From positions 1 through 43,170 of the forward strand of contig CATLBW010000007.1 of NCBI GenBank assembly GCA_949879775.1: a stretch of 43,170 bases of DNA, in the 5' to 3' direction. This DNA is from an uncultured Lachnospiraceae bacterium. GTDB taxonomy: Bacteria; Bacillota; Clostridia; Lachnospirales; Lachnospiraceae. Below, one piece after another: positions 35,401-43,170 of the stretch. The first letter of the stretch is position 1. The number at the start of each line of letters is the position of its first letter. A model generated the notes under the pieces. That model made no database searches, was not told where the DNA came from, and worked only from the letters and a program-made list of their open reading frames with translations. Position numbers and translations under genes: made by a program.

Positions 35401-37362
35401 AGACGCCGGAAGAACAGCCACTACAAATTTCTTACTAACCTTCTCACCATTTAAAGTAATTTTTGCTGTCAGCGTAACTTCTGTGGCGTCTTGCGGAAGA
35501 TGCACTGAGCCGTCATTGCCAATTACCCCCTCTTTGCCGGACGTCCAGGTAACCGACGCGCCGCCCAATTTTGTCGGAAGGTTCAATTTGCCCTCTGCCA
35601 TCACCGCGCCATCCGGGATTACGCTGCCCAAAGCCAAGCTGTCATAATACCGCTGCATCTCCTCGGTCGCTATGTAAGAATCATCATCCAGGTCTTTCCC
35701 ATTGTACAGATTATTGACCTGGCTGTCGGTCATGGCATATCCATAGACAGCATAATCATCAAGCAGCCCGTCAAAGTATTCGCCAGAGCCCCAGCATGCC
35801 TTACCGATATAAAAAATACCATTTGCACCCACGATATCCGAAAGTTTATAAGTACTCGGTACCGTCCCCACTTTCTTACCGTCAATGTACAAGCGCGTCT
35901 CCGCCTCCGTAACAACAACAGCAACATGTTTCCACTGTCCGGCCCTGCCGCTGCCGGAAACGCTCGTCGGGCGGCTTCCTGTATTCAGATAACGCTCTAC
36001 GGTGACTTTTGCATCGCTATCCATAATACCTAAATATTTTTCTTTGCCAAACTGCGGCGCTTTGTCATCGGGAGCCGCATACACCGCCCAGTTGGTCTTA
36101 TTCTCCGTCTTACTCCAATATGAAATGGTGATAGCGTCGCGCCCTGTAAGCAGGCCAGAGCCATCTTCCTTCGTAATCGCAAGAAATTCTTTCTCGTCCT
36201 CATTCAAAAACATTGCTTTGCCATCCACGCCATCCTGCGTGAATTCCGGTGAACCGTTGACCGTCACTTTAACGCCGTCGCTTTTTACGCCATCCTGCCC
36301 ATTGTCAAGGCTGAGATGGAATAATGGCTTTTCCGTGTCATCTGACTGCGGTTCTTTATGGAAAATCCTGCGCATGAAATTGTAAAGCCCATGCTTGTAA
36401 ACGTCCCCATCATGTCCGCCACTGCCCGGCTGCCCGCTGCCATTGATACCCTTTGTGGCATAATAGATATGAGGGACTTGATTTGCCGCCAACGCATTAT
36501 GGTAACGTTCCGGCTCAGTCCTTACAATATCATCATTTGTGCCCGCTGCGATTAAAACAAGCGTATCGTTCATATACTGCGGCTGTAAGGTAAATGTCTG
36601 CTCGGTAAACAGTCCGTCTTCATGTACGCCATAATTCTCATATTCAAAGATACCAAACGCCGGGTTAAACGCACCAATGTAGCGCACCGTATCCTGGAGC
36701 GTGAAGCCGATTTGCAGCGTCACCCTCCCGCCCATAGAGAACCCGGAAATAGCCGTATTCTCCCTTCCGGTGGCTGTGGAGTAATGCTCATTGATGTAAG
36801 GCATCAGGCAATCCTTAAAATCATTGATAAAATTATTATATGCTGCGTAATGTTCCAGATTGAAACCATCTCCGCTGCCTGTCTCATTCGCGCAGGCATT
36901 GGGCAGCACTACAATCATTTCCTCGCTGTCGCCGGATGCGATGGCGTTGCCAATCACGTTCTGGACGCCGTCGCCAAACAGCGTTGTCTCATTGCCAAAA
37001 ATCCCATGCAATAGATAAAGTACCGGATATTTCTTCCCGGCGCTGTAGCCAGCCGGCAGTATTACCTTAGCCTTGCGGGTAGAATTTGTCGCCGTAGACT
37101 GATACTTTATATCCTCCACCTTTCCATAATCGACGCCAGCCTTTTTCTGCATATAATCAGCCGGCACATCATAATTTGTGTCCTGCACGTATTGGCTGAT
37201 GGGTTTCCACTGCCCTGCCGCTTTCTCAGCAAATGCTTCCGCCTGCACATCCCCTGCGGATGCTTCCGCCTGCACATCTGCCGGAACCGTGGTAAACACC
37301 ATTGCCGCAGCCAATACCGCGGCGAAAAATCTCTTTCGCCCTTTTTTGCAAATCCTTTGCAT
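32488..37362 (-). CDS. Secreted esterase-LamG-GH43-LRR multimodular enzyme
   Basis: A 1,624-aa exported protein; the start at 37362 follows AAGGAGG, while the frame upstream has no ribosome site. Signal peptide to about residue 32. An alpha/beta-hydrolase esterase of the CE1/EstD type (about 75-335) has nucleophile Ser209 in GFSMGG and probable His317 in GGHDGD. Then LamG (about 345-555), two Ig-like modules (about 570-730), a beta-propeller-like segment (about 735-930), and GH43 (about 1005-1345) with Asp1019 (NRADP), Asp1150 (GGITLDMT) and Glu1214 (VDEGP). The C-terminus (about 1370-1624) is BspA-like leucine-rich repeat (LRR_5), very lysine-rich. Inference: one protein removes ester groups and then sugars from a decorated plant polysaccharide. 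The 212 bp upstream contain a TATAAT but no convincing -35. Confidence 0.88.
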   Translation of the reverse strand: MQRICKKGRKRFFAAVLAAAMVFTTVPADVQAEASAGDVQAEAFAEKAAGQWKPISQYVQDTNYDVPADYMQKKAGVDYGKVEDIKYQSTATNSTRKAKVILPAGYSAGKKYPVLYLLHGIFGNETTLFGDGVQNVIGNAIASGDSEEMIVVLPNACANETGSGDGFNLEHYAAYNNFINDFKDCLMPYINEHYSTATGRENTAISGFSMGGRVTLQIGFTLQDTVRYIGAFNPAFGIFEYENYGVHEDGLFTEQTFTLQPQYMNDTLVLIAAGTNDDIVRTEPERYHNALAANQVPHIYYATKGINGSGQPGSGGHDGDVYKHGLYNFMRRIFHKEPQSDDTEKPLFHLSLDNGQDGVKSDGVKVTVNGSPEFTQDGVDGKAMFLNEDEKEFLAITKEDGSGLLTGRDAITISYWSKTENKTNWAVYAAPDDKAPQFGKEKYLGIMDSDAKVTVERYLNTGSRPTSVSGSGRAGQWKHVAVVVTEAETRLYIDGKKVGTVPSTYKLSDIVGANGIFYIGKACWGSGEYFDGLLDDYAVYGYAMTDSQVNNLYNGKDLDDDSYIATEEMQRYYDSLALGSVIPDGAVMAEGKLNLPTKLGGASVTWTSGKEGVIGNDGSVHLPQDATEVTLTAKITLNGEKVSKKFVVAVLPASSQKAQFENNFMIPYVVTKETTLPTSYGQGKITWSGTSVSSDGKITATEKEQSAELTASWQAGSLSASKKFTVRILAQDAVALEAYTREPLAKNVYAGKLAYSLHLAYQKENGSYEGLYSNNGILYAKADISAQGTLTAKNLKNPYVFAMADGSYGVVAVRTDSSNEDMANAQDTLSRGKVLLFTTKDFIHYDEVGLVDLKKNVFVADVACDYDSSAKKYVLRWCDADGNYYRSTTADICSLSAETQKGGIFSYESQDTSIEGAWERNRFYVPGDVGKNLLRKFSTIYNTSVNVPESITAQKKEEVENVKAELSYSDGSKALKKVDWDLGSVYFDKPGTYYVSGKVQRAPSMMSSNATSLGVNRADPCVYYNPDDGYYYFIATNDANGNSSFSVKKSQTIEGLKDAQESEILNLDMYPDINLMVWAPEIHKIGDELYIFFSSNPGDPKNWDVQSHVMRYKGGNLEDKDSWERPKRFLSKNGTPLNQGLGEFGGITLDMTTFKIKDTRYVAWAQRDFGRKTGSVICIGTVDEAEPWKLTSDPVIISRPDYGWDNNDNTPVDEGPYAIIRDDKVFITFSGSSIGATYCVGLLSADIDGNLLDAKSWTKSNSPILYARAVEGEAGPGHNSYTTDAAGNLVFVYHARPVDAAGNVGSRNTGLRTVHFGADGEPVLYMSGELELARENENVEMKVVVEDPNAPKPPISEDPEKPQKPVVNETFSNSSGQKFKITASSGGKNYVTFTGVSKKVNSCTVPNTINYKGQTFKVTAIADSAFAGQTTLKSVAIGKYVTNIGAKAFYNNKSLAKVTFKGTAVKKIGKNAFKGIKKNAVFVMKKTFTYKSVKYKVTKSTTSSKLVTVTGTSKKNIATLSIPATVKYNGMTFNVTSIGKNSFKNKKALKSVTIGKNVKSIGAGAFLGDKKLAKVKFGGTAVKSIGKNAFKGIRKNAVFSAKKSKKAYYKKLLKKANTKNYKMK

Positions 37363-37574
37363 ACAAACCTCCTTCTCCCAGAAAGCCCCAGCGCATACAT
37401 ATGCCCTGGGACTTCCTGAATATATTATATTATTCCCAATACTATCATTATTGCACAGCTTACAGGCTCTTTCATCCCCCAAAACTATATAAATATAACA
37501 AAAGCGCTGGAAATTTCTTTAGTTTTTGATATTTTATGCCAAATTGCTTCCTGGCAGGCACAACTTCTTACGGC

Positions 37575-38237
37575 TTAGACCGCATGCAGCACACCGTCTC
37601 TCATCTTGAGCGCCATGTCCGCTGCCTCGGCGACTTCCATATCATGTGTAACAATGATGACACAATAGCCCCTTTCATGCGCAAGGCTGCATAAAATGTC
37701 AATAATATTCTGCGTGTTCGCGCCATCCAAATTGCCAGTCGGCTCATCGCCCAATATAATCCTGGCATTGGACGCCAGGCTCCTGGCAATCGCCACACGC
37801 TGCCGCTCTCCGCCCGAAAGCTTTGCCGGGAACCTCCCCATCTGCTCTTTTGTAATGCCTACGCCCTCTAGCAGCGTTTCAGCCCTCTGCTTTGCATCTT
37901 TCGGGTTCACCCCGCACAACTCCATGGGAAAACAAACATTTTCCATTACCGTCATCAAAGGGAACAGATGGAAAGCCTGGAAAATCATAGAGATGCTCTC
38001 GCGGCGGTAACGGTCAAGGTTAAGCCCGGCAAGGCTGTCCCCATCGAAAGCGACCTCTCCCTTTGTCGGAAGGTCCAGCCCCGCCAGCAATGACAGCAGC
38101 GTGGATTTCCCGGAACCGGAAGGTCCTACAATAGCATAGACATTCCCCTCCTCAAAGGAACAGGAAATATCCGAAACAGCATCCTTATGCGCGTTTTTAT
38201 ATTTATACGAGACATTTGTTAATCTTAAAGCCGACAT
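37575..38237 (-). CDS. ABC transporter ATPase (MacB/LolD type)
   Basis: A 220-aa ATPase with Walker A GPSGSGKST, Q-loop IFQAFHLFPLMT, signature LSGGERQR, Walker B ILGDEPTGNLDG and switch His in VTHDMEVA. The GNLD form is typical of partners of FtsX-like permeases (MacB, LolCDE, BceAB). It starts 25 nt after the permease, its obvious partner. Confidence 0.93.
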   Translation of the reverse strand: MSALRLTNVSYKYKNAHKDAVSDISCSFEEGNVYAIVGPSGSGKSTLLSLLAGLDLPTKGEVAFDGDSLAGLNLDRYRRESISMIFQAFHLFPLMTVMENVCFPMELCGVNPKDAKQRAETLLEGVGITKEQMGRFPAKLSGGERQRVAIARSLASNARIILGDEPTGNLDGANTQNIIDILCSLAHERGYCVIIVTHDMEVAEAADMALKMRDGVLHAV

Positions 38238-38262
38238 ATCCTCACTCCTTTACCAAAATTGA

Positions 38263-41200
38263 TTATTCTTTTACCTGCAAAAGCTCCAATAGCCTTCCCC
38301 TCGTCACCTGCACTGCCGCCGCAATTGCGCCGCAGACGCTTCCCATAAAATACATGCCAATACAAGGGGCAAGCGTCTGGATGCTTTTGGCAAACAGCCC
38401 GGGGCTGTACAAAGCCATCACCCCTGCCACAAGGATGGTCCCAGCCATGCAAAGGGTAATCTGCTCAAACACCAGCATACAACGGGCGCGTTTCTTTGTA
38501 ACGCCGAGGATACGCAGGAACGCCGCTTCCTGCGCCGATTGCAGGATAACCAGCAGCGGGCCGAGCAGCCCAATCAGCACGGCGGCAGCTACGGCAATCG
38601 GGAACAGAGCCTCCAGCAGCCCGGATATGCGCTCAATATGCTCAAGCCCTCCTGTACTGATATAATAGGCAGGGTCCAGCGAATACCCATAGCTTCCGAT
38701 CTTCTTTTCCTCCAATACCGCTTCCAATTCTTCCAGCCTTTCGTTGTCCGCCAGTGTGAATTCGCATTTATCCATGGCGAAATCCGTGGAATAAAGCCCC
38801 GTCAGATCACTTGCTGTACCCGCAATAATGCTGCCTTTGACGTTTGCTTCATCAGACTGCGCTATGCCTATGACTTTATACGCCTTATATCCCTCTGACG
38901 CATCGCCCTCCTGGGCTCCATCCTGCTTTTCCCCTCCTTGTGACTGAAGCAAGAAATACAAAAAGTCTGACATCACGCCAATCTCATCCCCCAGGGAAAC
39001 GCCGAGCTTTTGCGCCAGCTCTTTGCCAACCAGGCACACCCGTCCTGTCCCCTCGAAAACGGATAAATCATAGCCTTCGGCAAAATCCACCTGGCAATCG
39101 TTTCCCAGGTCACGCGCAAGGTCGCTCGTAACCGTCATGGGAATGTCCAGGTCCGAACCCTCTACCCACGCTTTAAAGCTGCTTTGGCAGTAAAAATCTT
39201 TCACCAGCGGCGATTTTGACAAATCCATGACAGATGAGTAGGTAAACTCAAGCGCATCTCCCTTTACGCCAAGCTCATAGAAAGCGTCCTTATAGGCCAC
39301 CCTTGCCAGCACAAGCGAGCCGATGCCGGAAGCCAAAACTGCCGCCAGGACCAAGGACACTGCTGTCTTACCGATTCCGCGCCGCATATGCCGCCAGATA
39401 TAAGCGGTTACATGGCGTACAGCACCATAATCTCCCTGCGGCACCCATTCCCGGGCAGCGGACAGCTTCTCCATGTCAAGCTTTGCCGGGACAGCTCCCA
39501 AGGGCATATCCTCAATGCGCCCCGGCAAAAGCCCTGATTTTCCCCCAGTCCTCACACCCTCCTGCAATAATTCCAACGGCGGCGTCTTCTTCATCTTACG
39601 TAAATAATAATAAGTAAGCAGTGAAATGAATACCAACTGTGAAACCAAACACAAGACCGCCACGCCGACAGGAAGCGTCGCATCAGGGATATACCCTGCC
39701 GGAGCGCTGTCTGCCATACGCAAGAGCGCCTCCTTTGCCGTCCTCTGCGCATAATACAGCCCCACAATGCCGCCCAAAGGCAGCGCCAGCGCCGACACCG
39801 CCACAAATGGAAGCGTAACGGAATTGCCCGCCGCCCTGCCGGGAACGCCCAGCGTACGCATAATCGCATATGACTTTTTATTCCGCCCAATATAAAGGTA
39901 CACTGCCAAAAACAATGCGAGCGCCGCGCCTATGACATACAGCACAGTTGTCAGGAGGGACGCAAACGCTCCCATTGCCAAGCTGTCTTTCACGTCCAGC
40001 CAGCCTCCATCAGAAAAACACAATGCCAAGTTTGCTTTTTCCGCAAACTGGCTGGCCGCTTCATAAAACGCTTCTATGTCATTGGCGTCCTCAACAACAA
40101 CGCTAAAGTACATGTCCCCCGGCACATAACCTTCGGGAATATCCACCGGCAGGAGCGCAGACGGCACATAAATATCGTTCGGTGACATATAATCCCCAAC
40201 CAAATATGCACCCACAATCTCAAGCTCTGCAGAACCCACATACCCAGATACCCGGCTGCCATCCGGTTCCGAATAGGAATTTTCTGCGTTTTTGCGCGCC
40301 TTGGCAAAATTTTGGCAGAGCCTGTCCCCAAATTGTATGCTGATACGGTCGCCCAAAGACAAATGATTCTCCTCAAGGAACGTCTCACTCACCACACAGG
40401 CGTCTGTATCCTCCCTCGTCAGGAGCCGCCCTTTTGCCATCTTCTTCTCACTGTAATTCATGGCGCGCATGTCCGAAGTATAGGTAACGTCAAAAACAGT
40501 AAGGTCATAATTGATGGCGTCGACCCAGCCCTTCTGAAGCGCAAACGCTTCCGTCTCCAGGTAATTTTCCGGCTCCCCGTCTATAACGCGCATAGCCCCT
40601 TCGCCCACATTCGCGGGCCTGAAATGGATGCCCGAAGAGCCCTGCCAGCCATCTGCCGCATTCTCGATCAGCAAAAGGCATCGGCTCCCCGCCTGCAGGC
40701 TGTCATAGAACGCGCGCGTATAAGGTGAGCTGGCATAATACGTTTCTCCCAGAGGCACAGGCTCCGTTGTAAAAGACGACGGAATCTTGGGACCTCCATC
40801 ATCGGCAATCACCTTCACATCATCAAACTTTAACAGGATATGGTCCTTGGGCACCGATTCACCATCCTCGTATCCTTTGTATGTTCCCTCAATCACAGCA
40901 AACCCGCCATAATGGGTAGCCAGACGGTTACAGCCCTCCACGCGCCCGGCTGTCATATACCTTCTGTCAGCGAAGGTCACGCCAGGCAGCGATGCAAATT
41001 CTTCAAGCCCCTCTTCTGTAAGCCAGGGCTTATCCTCTATCTCATACATTTTGTCATAGGCCACTCCCCTTGTTTTGTCCGGCGACTCCACCTCTGCGAC
41101 TATCATGGGGATATCCGGCACCTCGTTGCCCAAGGAAGCTGTGGCATAGTAGAGCTCCTTGACGTTGTCTGCCTCCCGCGCAGTAACGGCATAATCCGTA

Positions 41201-42210
41201 ACGCGGTAAAACAAGGCGAACGATGCTGCCGCAATCAGGAAAAACGTCAGCGCCGTCTTCAACGGGGAACGGAGCAATGATTTTAATGCAATTGCTTTTC
41301 TCATAATGTTACCTCCTGTCGAATAGCTTCCCTTGTGCGCGCCCTGGACGCTTTGGTTCCTCCATATGCAGTGGAACCGCTGCATCATGGCATCCTTGCC
41401 CTGTGAAGAAAATTCCGTCAGCAGGCTTATCTTTTCCCGCCTCCCGGCTTTCATCGACCTGACAATGCATTCCATATAGCTGATCTTATCTTCCTCGCTA
41501 AACCCGGACGTCAGCAGGCAGTCCACCTTTATCTCAAGCGTCCTTACCATCATCTTCCTCAGCAAAAAGGCAAACGGGTCCCACCAGTAAACCATGCAAA
41601 GCGCCTCGCACAAAAGCTTTACTGCCATATCATAATTGTAATAGTGCAGTATTTCATGTTTTAAGATATAATAAATTTCTTTTTCCGTGTAATCTGCACC
41701 CGGTATCAGGATCTTCGGGCGCACTATGCCCAAAATCGCTGGCGCCTGGATGCCTGGGACGTACAGGACCTTAAACTTCCCCGACTTCCCACATTCTCTG
41801 TTTATCCTGCCAATAACAGCTTCCACATCACACTTAAAATAACCGGGGCATTTACGGATAATATGTATGAAATGCATATATTCCATTATGTGGGTAAAAA
41901 GCCTGCATACCGCCCCTGCCATCCACAAGAACAGCAGTACCCCGCCTACTGTCAGCCTATACCTCCCAACGCTTATCACATAAAACAAAAAATCCGTTAC
42001 CCTTGCCAGGATATCCCCCGCCAGAAATGAAGCGTGGGAATTAACTTCGATTGGCAGCAGCATACGCACAATTATCACCATCAAAAACAAGCGCATAGTT
42101 CTCCCGGCGTCCCTAAGCGCCAAATCATTTCTTATCAATGCCCACGCCAAGCATGTGAGCGCCGCGCTGCTTATTAAGCAAGACAGCAGGGAAGCCAGTG
42201 TTATTGTCAT
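38263..42210 (-). CDS. M56 (BlaR1-like) protease fused in frame to FtsX-type permease
   Basis: One open frame of 1,315 codons. Residues 1-302 are an M56 membrane metalloprotease: several N-terminal helices and zinc motif HEILH (185-189), with Glu226/Asp230 as possible further ligands. Residues 303-1315 are a permease with two FtsX regions (helices near 315-335, about 795-925 and 1215-1300) and large outer domains. A perfect ribosome site (GGAGGTAACATT) lies just before the ATG of codon 303 (41304), where a separate 1,013-aa permease should start, but no stop separates the parts. The M56 part lacks the C-terminal helix and sensor domain of BlaR1. Either both a fusion and a free permease are made, or the M56 stop was lost. 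Confidence 0.8.
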   Translation of the reverse strand: MTITLASLLSCLISSAALTCLAWALIRNDLALRDAGRTMRLFLMVIIVRMLLPIEVNSHASFLAGDILARVTDFLFYVISVGRYRLTVGGVLLFLWMAGAVCRLFTHIMEYMHFIHIIRKCPGYFKCDVEAVIGRINRECGKSGKFKVLYVPGIQAPAILGIVRPKILIPGADYTEKEIYYILKHEILHYYNYDMAVKLLCEALCMVYWWDPFAFLLRKMMVRTLEIKVDCLLTSGFSEEDKISYMECIVRSMKAGRREKISLLTEFSSQGKDAMMQRFHCIWRNQSVQGAHKGSYSTGGNIMRKAIALKSLLRSPLKTALTFFLIAAASFALFYRVTDYAVTAREADNVKELYYATASLGNEVPDIPMIVAEVESPDKTRGVAYDKMYEIEDKPWLTEEGLEEFASLPGVTFADRRYMTAGRVEGCNRLATHYGGFAVIEGTYKGYEDGESVPKDHILLKFDDVKVIADDGGPKIPSSFTTEPVPLGETYYASSPYTRAFYDSLQAGSRCLLLIENAADGWQGSSGIHFRPANVGEGAMRVIDGEPENYLETEAFALQKGWVDAINYDLTVFDVTYTSDMRAMNYSEKKMAKGRLLTREDTDACVVSETFLEENHLSLGDRISIQFGDRLCQNFAKARKNAENSYSEPDGSRVSGYVGSAELEIVGAYLVGDYMSPNDIYVPSALLPVDIPEGYVPGDMYFSVVVEDANDIEAFYEAASQFAEKANLALCFSDGGWLDVKDSLAMGAFASLLTTVLYVIGAALALFLAVYLYIGRNKKSYAIMRTLGVPGRAAGNSVTLPFVAVSALALPLGGIVGLYYAQRTAKEALLRMADSAPAGYIPDATLPVGVAVLCLVSQLVFISLLTYYYLRKMKKTPPLELLQEGVRTGGKSGLLPGRIEDMPLGAVPAKLDMEKLSAAREWVPQGDYGAVRHVTAYIWRHMRRGIGKTAVSLVLAAVLASGIGSLVLARVAYKDAFYELGVKGDALEFTYSSVMDLSKSPLVKDFYCQSSFKAWVEGSDLDIPMTVTSDLARDLGNDCQVDFAEGYDLSVFEGTGRVCLVGKELAQKLGVSLGDEIGVMSDFLYFLLQSQGGEKQDGAQEGDASEGYKAYKVIGIAQSDEANVKGSIIAGTASDLTGLYSTDFAMDKCEFTLADNERLEELEAVLEEKKIGSYGYSLDPAYYISTGGLEHIERISGLLEALFPIAVAAAVLIGLLGPLLVILQSAQEAAFLRILGVTKKRARCMLVFEQITLCMAGTILVAGVMALYSPGLFAKSIQTLAPCIGMYFMGSVCGAIAAAVQVTRGRLLELLQVKE

Positions 42211-42222
42211 GACGCTTCCTCC

Positions 42223-42618
42223 TTACCGAGACTTCTTGTCTTGTATGAATCTCTCTAATTCCTCAATCAGCTCCGCATCGTTTTCCGTACAGTCAAAAAG
42301 TGCGCTCAAGTAGCTTGTCCCTGATACCATCTTCTCAAAGGGGAAAATCTCAGTCGTCATATACTTTACCGCATATTCCTCCGGCTTGATGAGCGGGGCA
42401 TAACTGCGCGACAAGACAGTCCCGCTCTGGACAATCTCAGCCACCTCTATAAAACCTCTCTTAAGCAGTTTTTTCAGCACAGACTGCACTGTGTTGATGC
42501 TCAGTTCCGGCTGCCTTTCGGGAATCTCCGACGCTATCAGCGGCTTCCCTTCCGCCCAAAGCACATTCATGACGTCCAGTTCCCTCTTACTCAATGCAAA
42601 TTCCTCTTTTCTACCCAT
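42223..42618 (-). CDS. BlaI/MecI family repressor
   Basis: A 131-aa winged-helix repressor. The DNA-binding half (about 5-75) reads LSKRELDVMNVLWAEGKPLIASEI, then INTVQSVLKKLLKRGFI; the C-terminal dimerisation helices follow to the end. BlaI proteins are inactivated by cleavage once a BlaR1/M56 sensor protease is triggered. The M56 gene begins 12 nt downstream, so the operon looks self-regulating: repressor, sensor protease/permease, ATPase. Ribosome site is GGAGGAAAAA. Confidence 0.93.
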   Translation of the reverse strand: MGRKEEFALSKRELDVMNVLWAEGKPLIASEIPERQPELSINTVQSVLKKLLKRGFIEVAEIVQSGTVLSRSYAPLIKPEEYAVKYMTTEIFPFEKMVSGTSYLSALFDCTENDAELIEELERFIQDKKSR

Positions 42619-42636
42619 TTTTTCCTCCTTCCTTAG

Positions 42637-42840
42637 AAATGCTTCGCATTTTCCTTCCTCCTTTTATTCGGTAGTGCCACGCGCCGCTTCGCGCCACCTG
42701 CCAAATCGTCGGAAGACATTCCTTGAAATGCTTCGCTTTTGTCTTCCTCCTTTTTTTCGGTAGTGCCACGCGCCGCTTCGCGACACCTGCCAAATCGTCG
42801 GAAGACATTCCTTAGAAATGCTTCGCATTTGTCTTCCTCC
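42637..42840 (-). repeat. 89-90 bp tandem repeat in the blaI leader
   Basis: Units start (AAATGCTTCGC) at 42637, 42726 and 42816. On the minus strand each carries GGAGGAAG, an ATGCGAAGCAT palindrome, CTTCCGACGATTTGGCAGG and a GC-rich hairpin (CGCGAAGCGGCGCG). The array fills the leader between the promoter and blaI. The unit appears to have arisen by duplication of the blaI ribosome-site region. Confidence 0.88.
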
Positions 42841-42842
42841 TC

Positions 42843-42871
42843 ATAATATAGTACTTATAGTGTTGTGTCAA
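42843..42871 (-). promoter_or_regulatory. Promoter of the blaI operon
   Basis: On the minus strand TTGACA (42866-42871), 17-bp spacer and TATTAT (42843-42848). This gives a leader of about 215 nt containing the tandem repeats. A BlaI operator should overlap here; the AGTACT-centred AT-rich DNA (42849-42860) is a candidate only. Confidence 0.65.
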
Positions 42872-42984
42872 TATTTTTTTCGTTTTAAAATATTGATATT
42901 TTATTTTAATACTGTATATGTTATGTTTTACCATGATTGGAGGTTTTTACCTTTTATGATGCAGGGACAGAACAAAGCGGACGA

Positions 42985-43098
42985 GTGCGCATATTATTTT
43001 TATCTTAATAGGAAAGGCGCTTTCACGCGTTAGTGTGACAAGATCTTTCCTATAAGGGTTAGGGTGTCAAAAGGTCCATTTTCATTGCAGAGCAAATT
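42985..43098. repeat. Composite hairpin repeat, elements B and A, copy 2
   Basis: Element B (arms CTTAATAGGAAAG 43004-43016 and CTTTCCTATAAG 43045-43056, inner GCGTTAGTGTG) is directly joined to the left arm of element A (TTAGGGTGTCAAAAGGT, 43059-43075). After it come 22 nt (43077-43098) identical to the reverse complement of the loop of copy 1 at 3087-3112. The right arm of A is missing. I see no gene in 42872-43170. Confidence 0.8.
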
Positions 43099-43110
43099 TT
43101 TTCAAGATTG

Positions 43111-43163
43111 TGCTACAATATCTTGAGGCGATGCGGCGCATCGTTGATAGATATTGTGGTGCA
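43111..43163. other. Nested inverted repeats at the window end
   Basis: TGCTACAATATCT (43111-43123) is complementary, with two mismatches or gaps, to AGATATTGTGGTGCA (43149-43163). Inside is a perfect CGATGCG-G-CGCATCG (43129-43143). CAAGATTG flanks both sides. It may be a regulatory structure or repeat belonging to DNA beyond the window. Confidence 0.5.
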
Positions 43164-43170
43164 AGATTGA

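Noticed and set aside
37363-37482. 40-codon N-terminal extension of the esterase-GH43 protein
   Set aside because: The signal peptide and AAGGAGG ribosome site both place the start at 37362.
42611-42808. 65-codon ORF in the blaI leader
   Set aside because: It is made of tandem-repeat DNA, its GTG start has no ribosome site, and its product is unlike any protein.
42957-43032. 25-codon ORF (MMQGQNKADECAYYF) after a GGAGG
   Set aside because: It runs directly into the hairpin repeat element and is probably chance; the ribosome site is about 14 nt away.

Overview
The window looks like the chromosome of a Lachnospiraceae-type Clostridia (gut Firmicutes). Supporting evidence: consensus sigma-A promoters with 16-17 bp spacers, strong AGGAGG ribosome sites, an energy-coupling-factor (ECF) module next to truA-rplM-rpsI, a VanW protein, B12-binding radical SAM/DUF4080, MMPL plus an xxxLxxG protein, and secreted multidomain GH43 enzymes. 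Assignment is from gene content only; no database search was possible. Nearly all genes lie on the minus strand.

1-1990: AT-rich accessory DNA. It holds the start of a mobile-element protein running off the window, an apparently intact Fst/Par-type type I toxin-antitoxin locus (toxin ORF, convergent antisense RNA with a near-consensus promoter, shared terminator, direct repeats), a 47-aa membrane peptide gene with its own terminator, and decayed coupled genes. It abuts the 3' end of rpsI.

2000-15111: housekeeping block. From upstream to downstream: a VanW-domain envelope protein; AIR-synthase-like protein, Lrp/AsnC regulator, aminotransferase, trmL, ecfA1-ecfA2-ecfT, truA; then rplM-rpsI from its own promoter and a leader that may be an L13 autoregulatory RNA. 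Behind the vanW promoter lie a plus-strand membrane-anchored gene, a 35-aa membrane peptide gene antisense to its leader, and an exonuclease/radical SAM pair.

15131-22345: an orphan zinc-type ArsR regulator with duplicated promoters, then two divergent secreted GH43 enzymes sharing one control region.

22449-28469: TetR regulator, MMPL exporter, large secreted xxxLxxG protein and MntP-like membrane protein. 28678-31418: membrane GGDEF protein and HD-GYP protein (c-di-GMP turnover). 31558-32401: an XRE regulator and a tRNA-Phe/Gly/Gly operon.

32488-37362: a 1,624-aa secreted esterase/LamG/GH43/leucine-rich-repeat protein. With the GH43 pair this suggests deacylation and debranching of arabinose- or xylose-decorated plant glycans. 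All three enzymes end in different but very lysine-rich domains, possibly wall-retention modules.

37575-42871: a BlaI repressor, an M56 (BlaR1-like) sensor protease fused in frame to an FtsX-type permease, and the matching ATPase: probably an inducible envelope-stress or antibiotic-response ABC system. Its leader carries an 89-90 bp tandem repeat. The most interesting points are the type I toxin-antitoxin locus, the M56-FtsX fusion, the multidomain esterase-GH43 protein and a composite hairpin repeat family at both ends of the chromosomal part.
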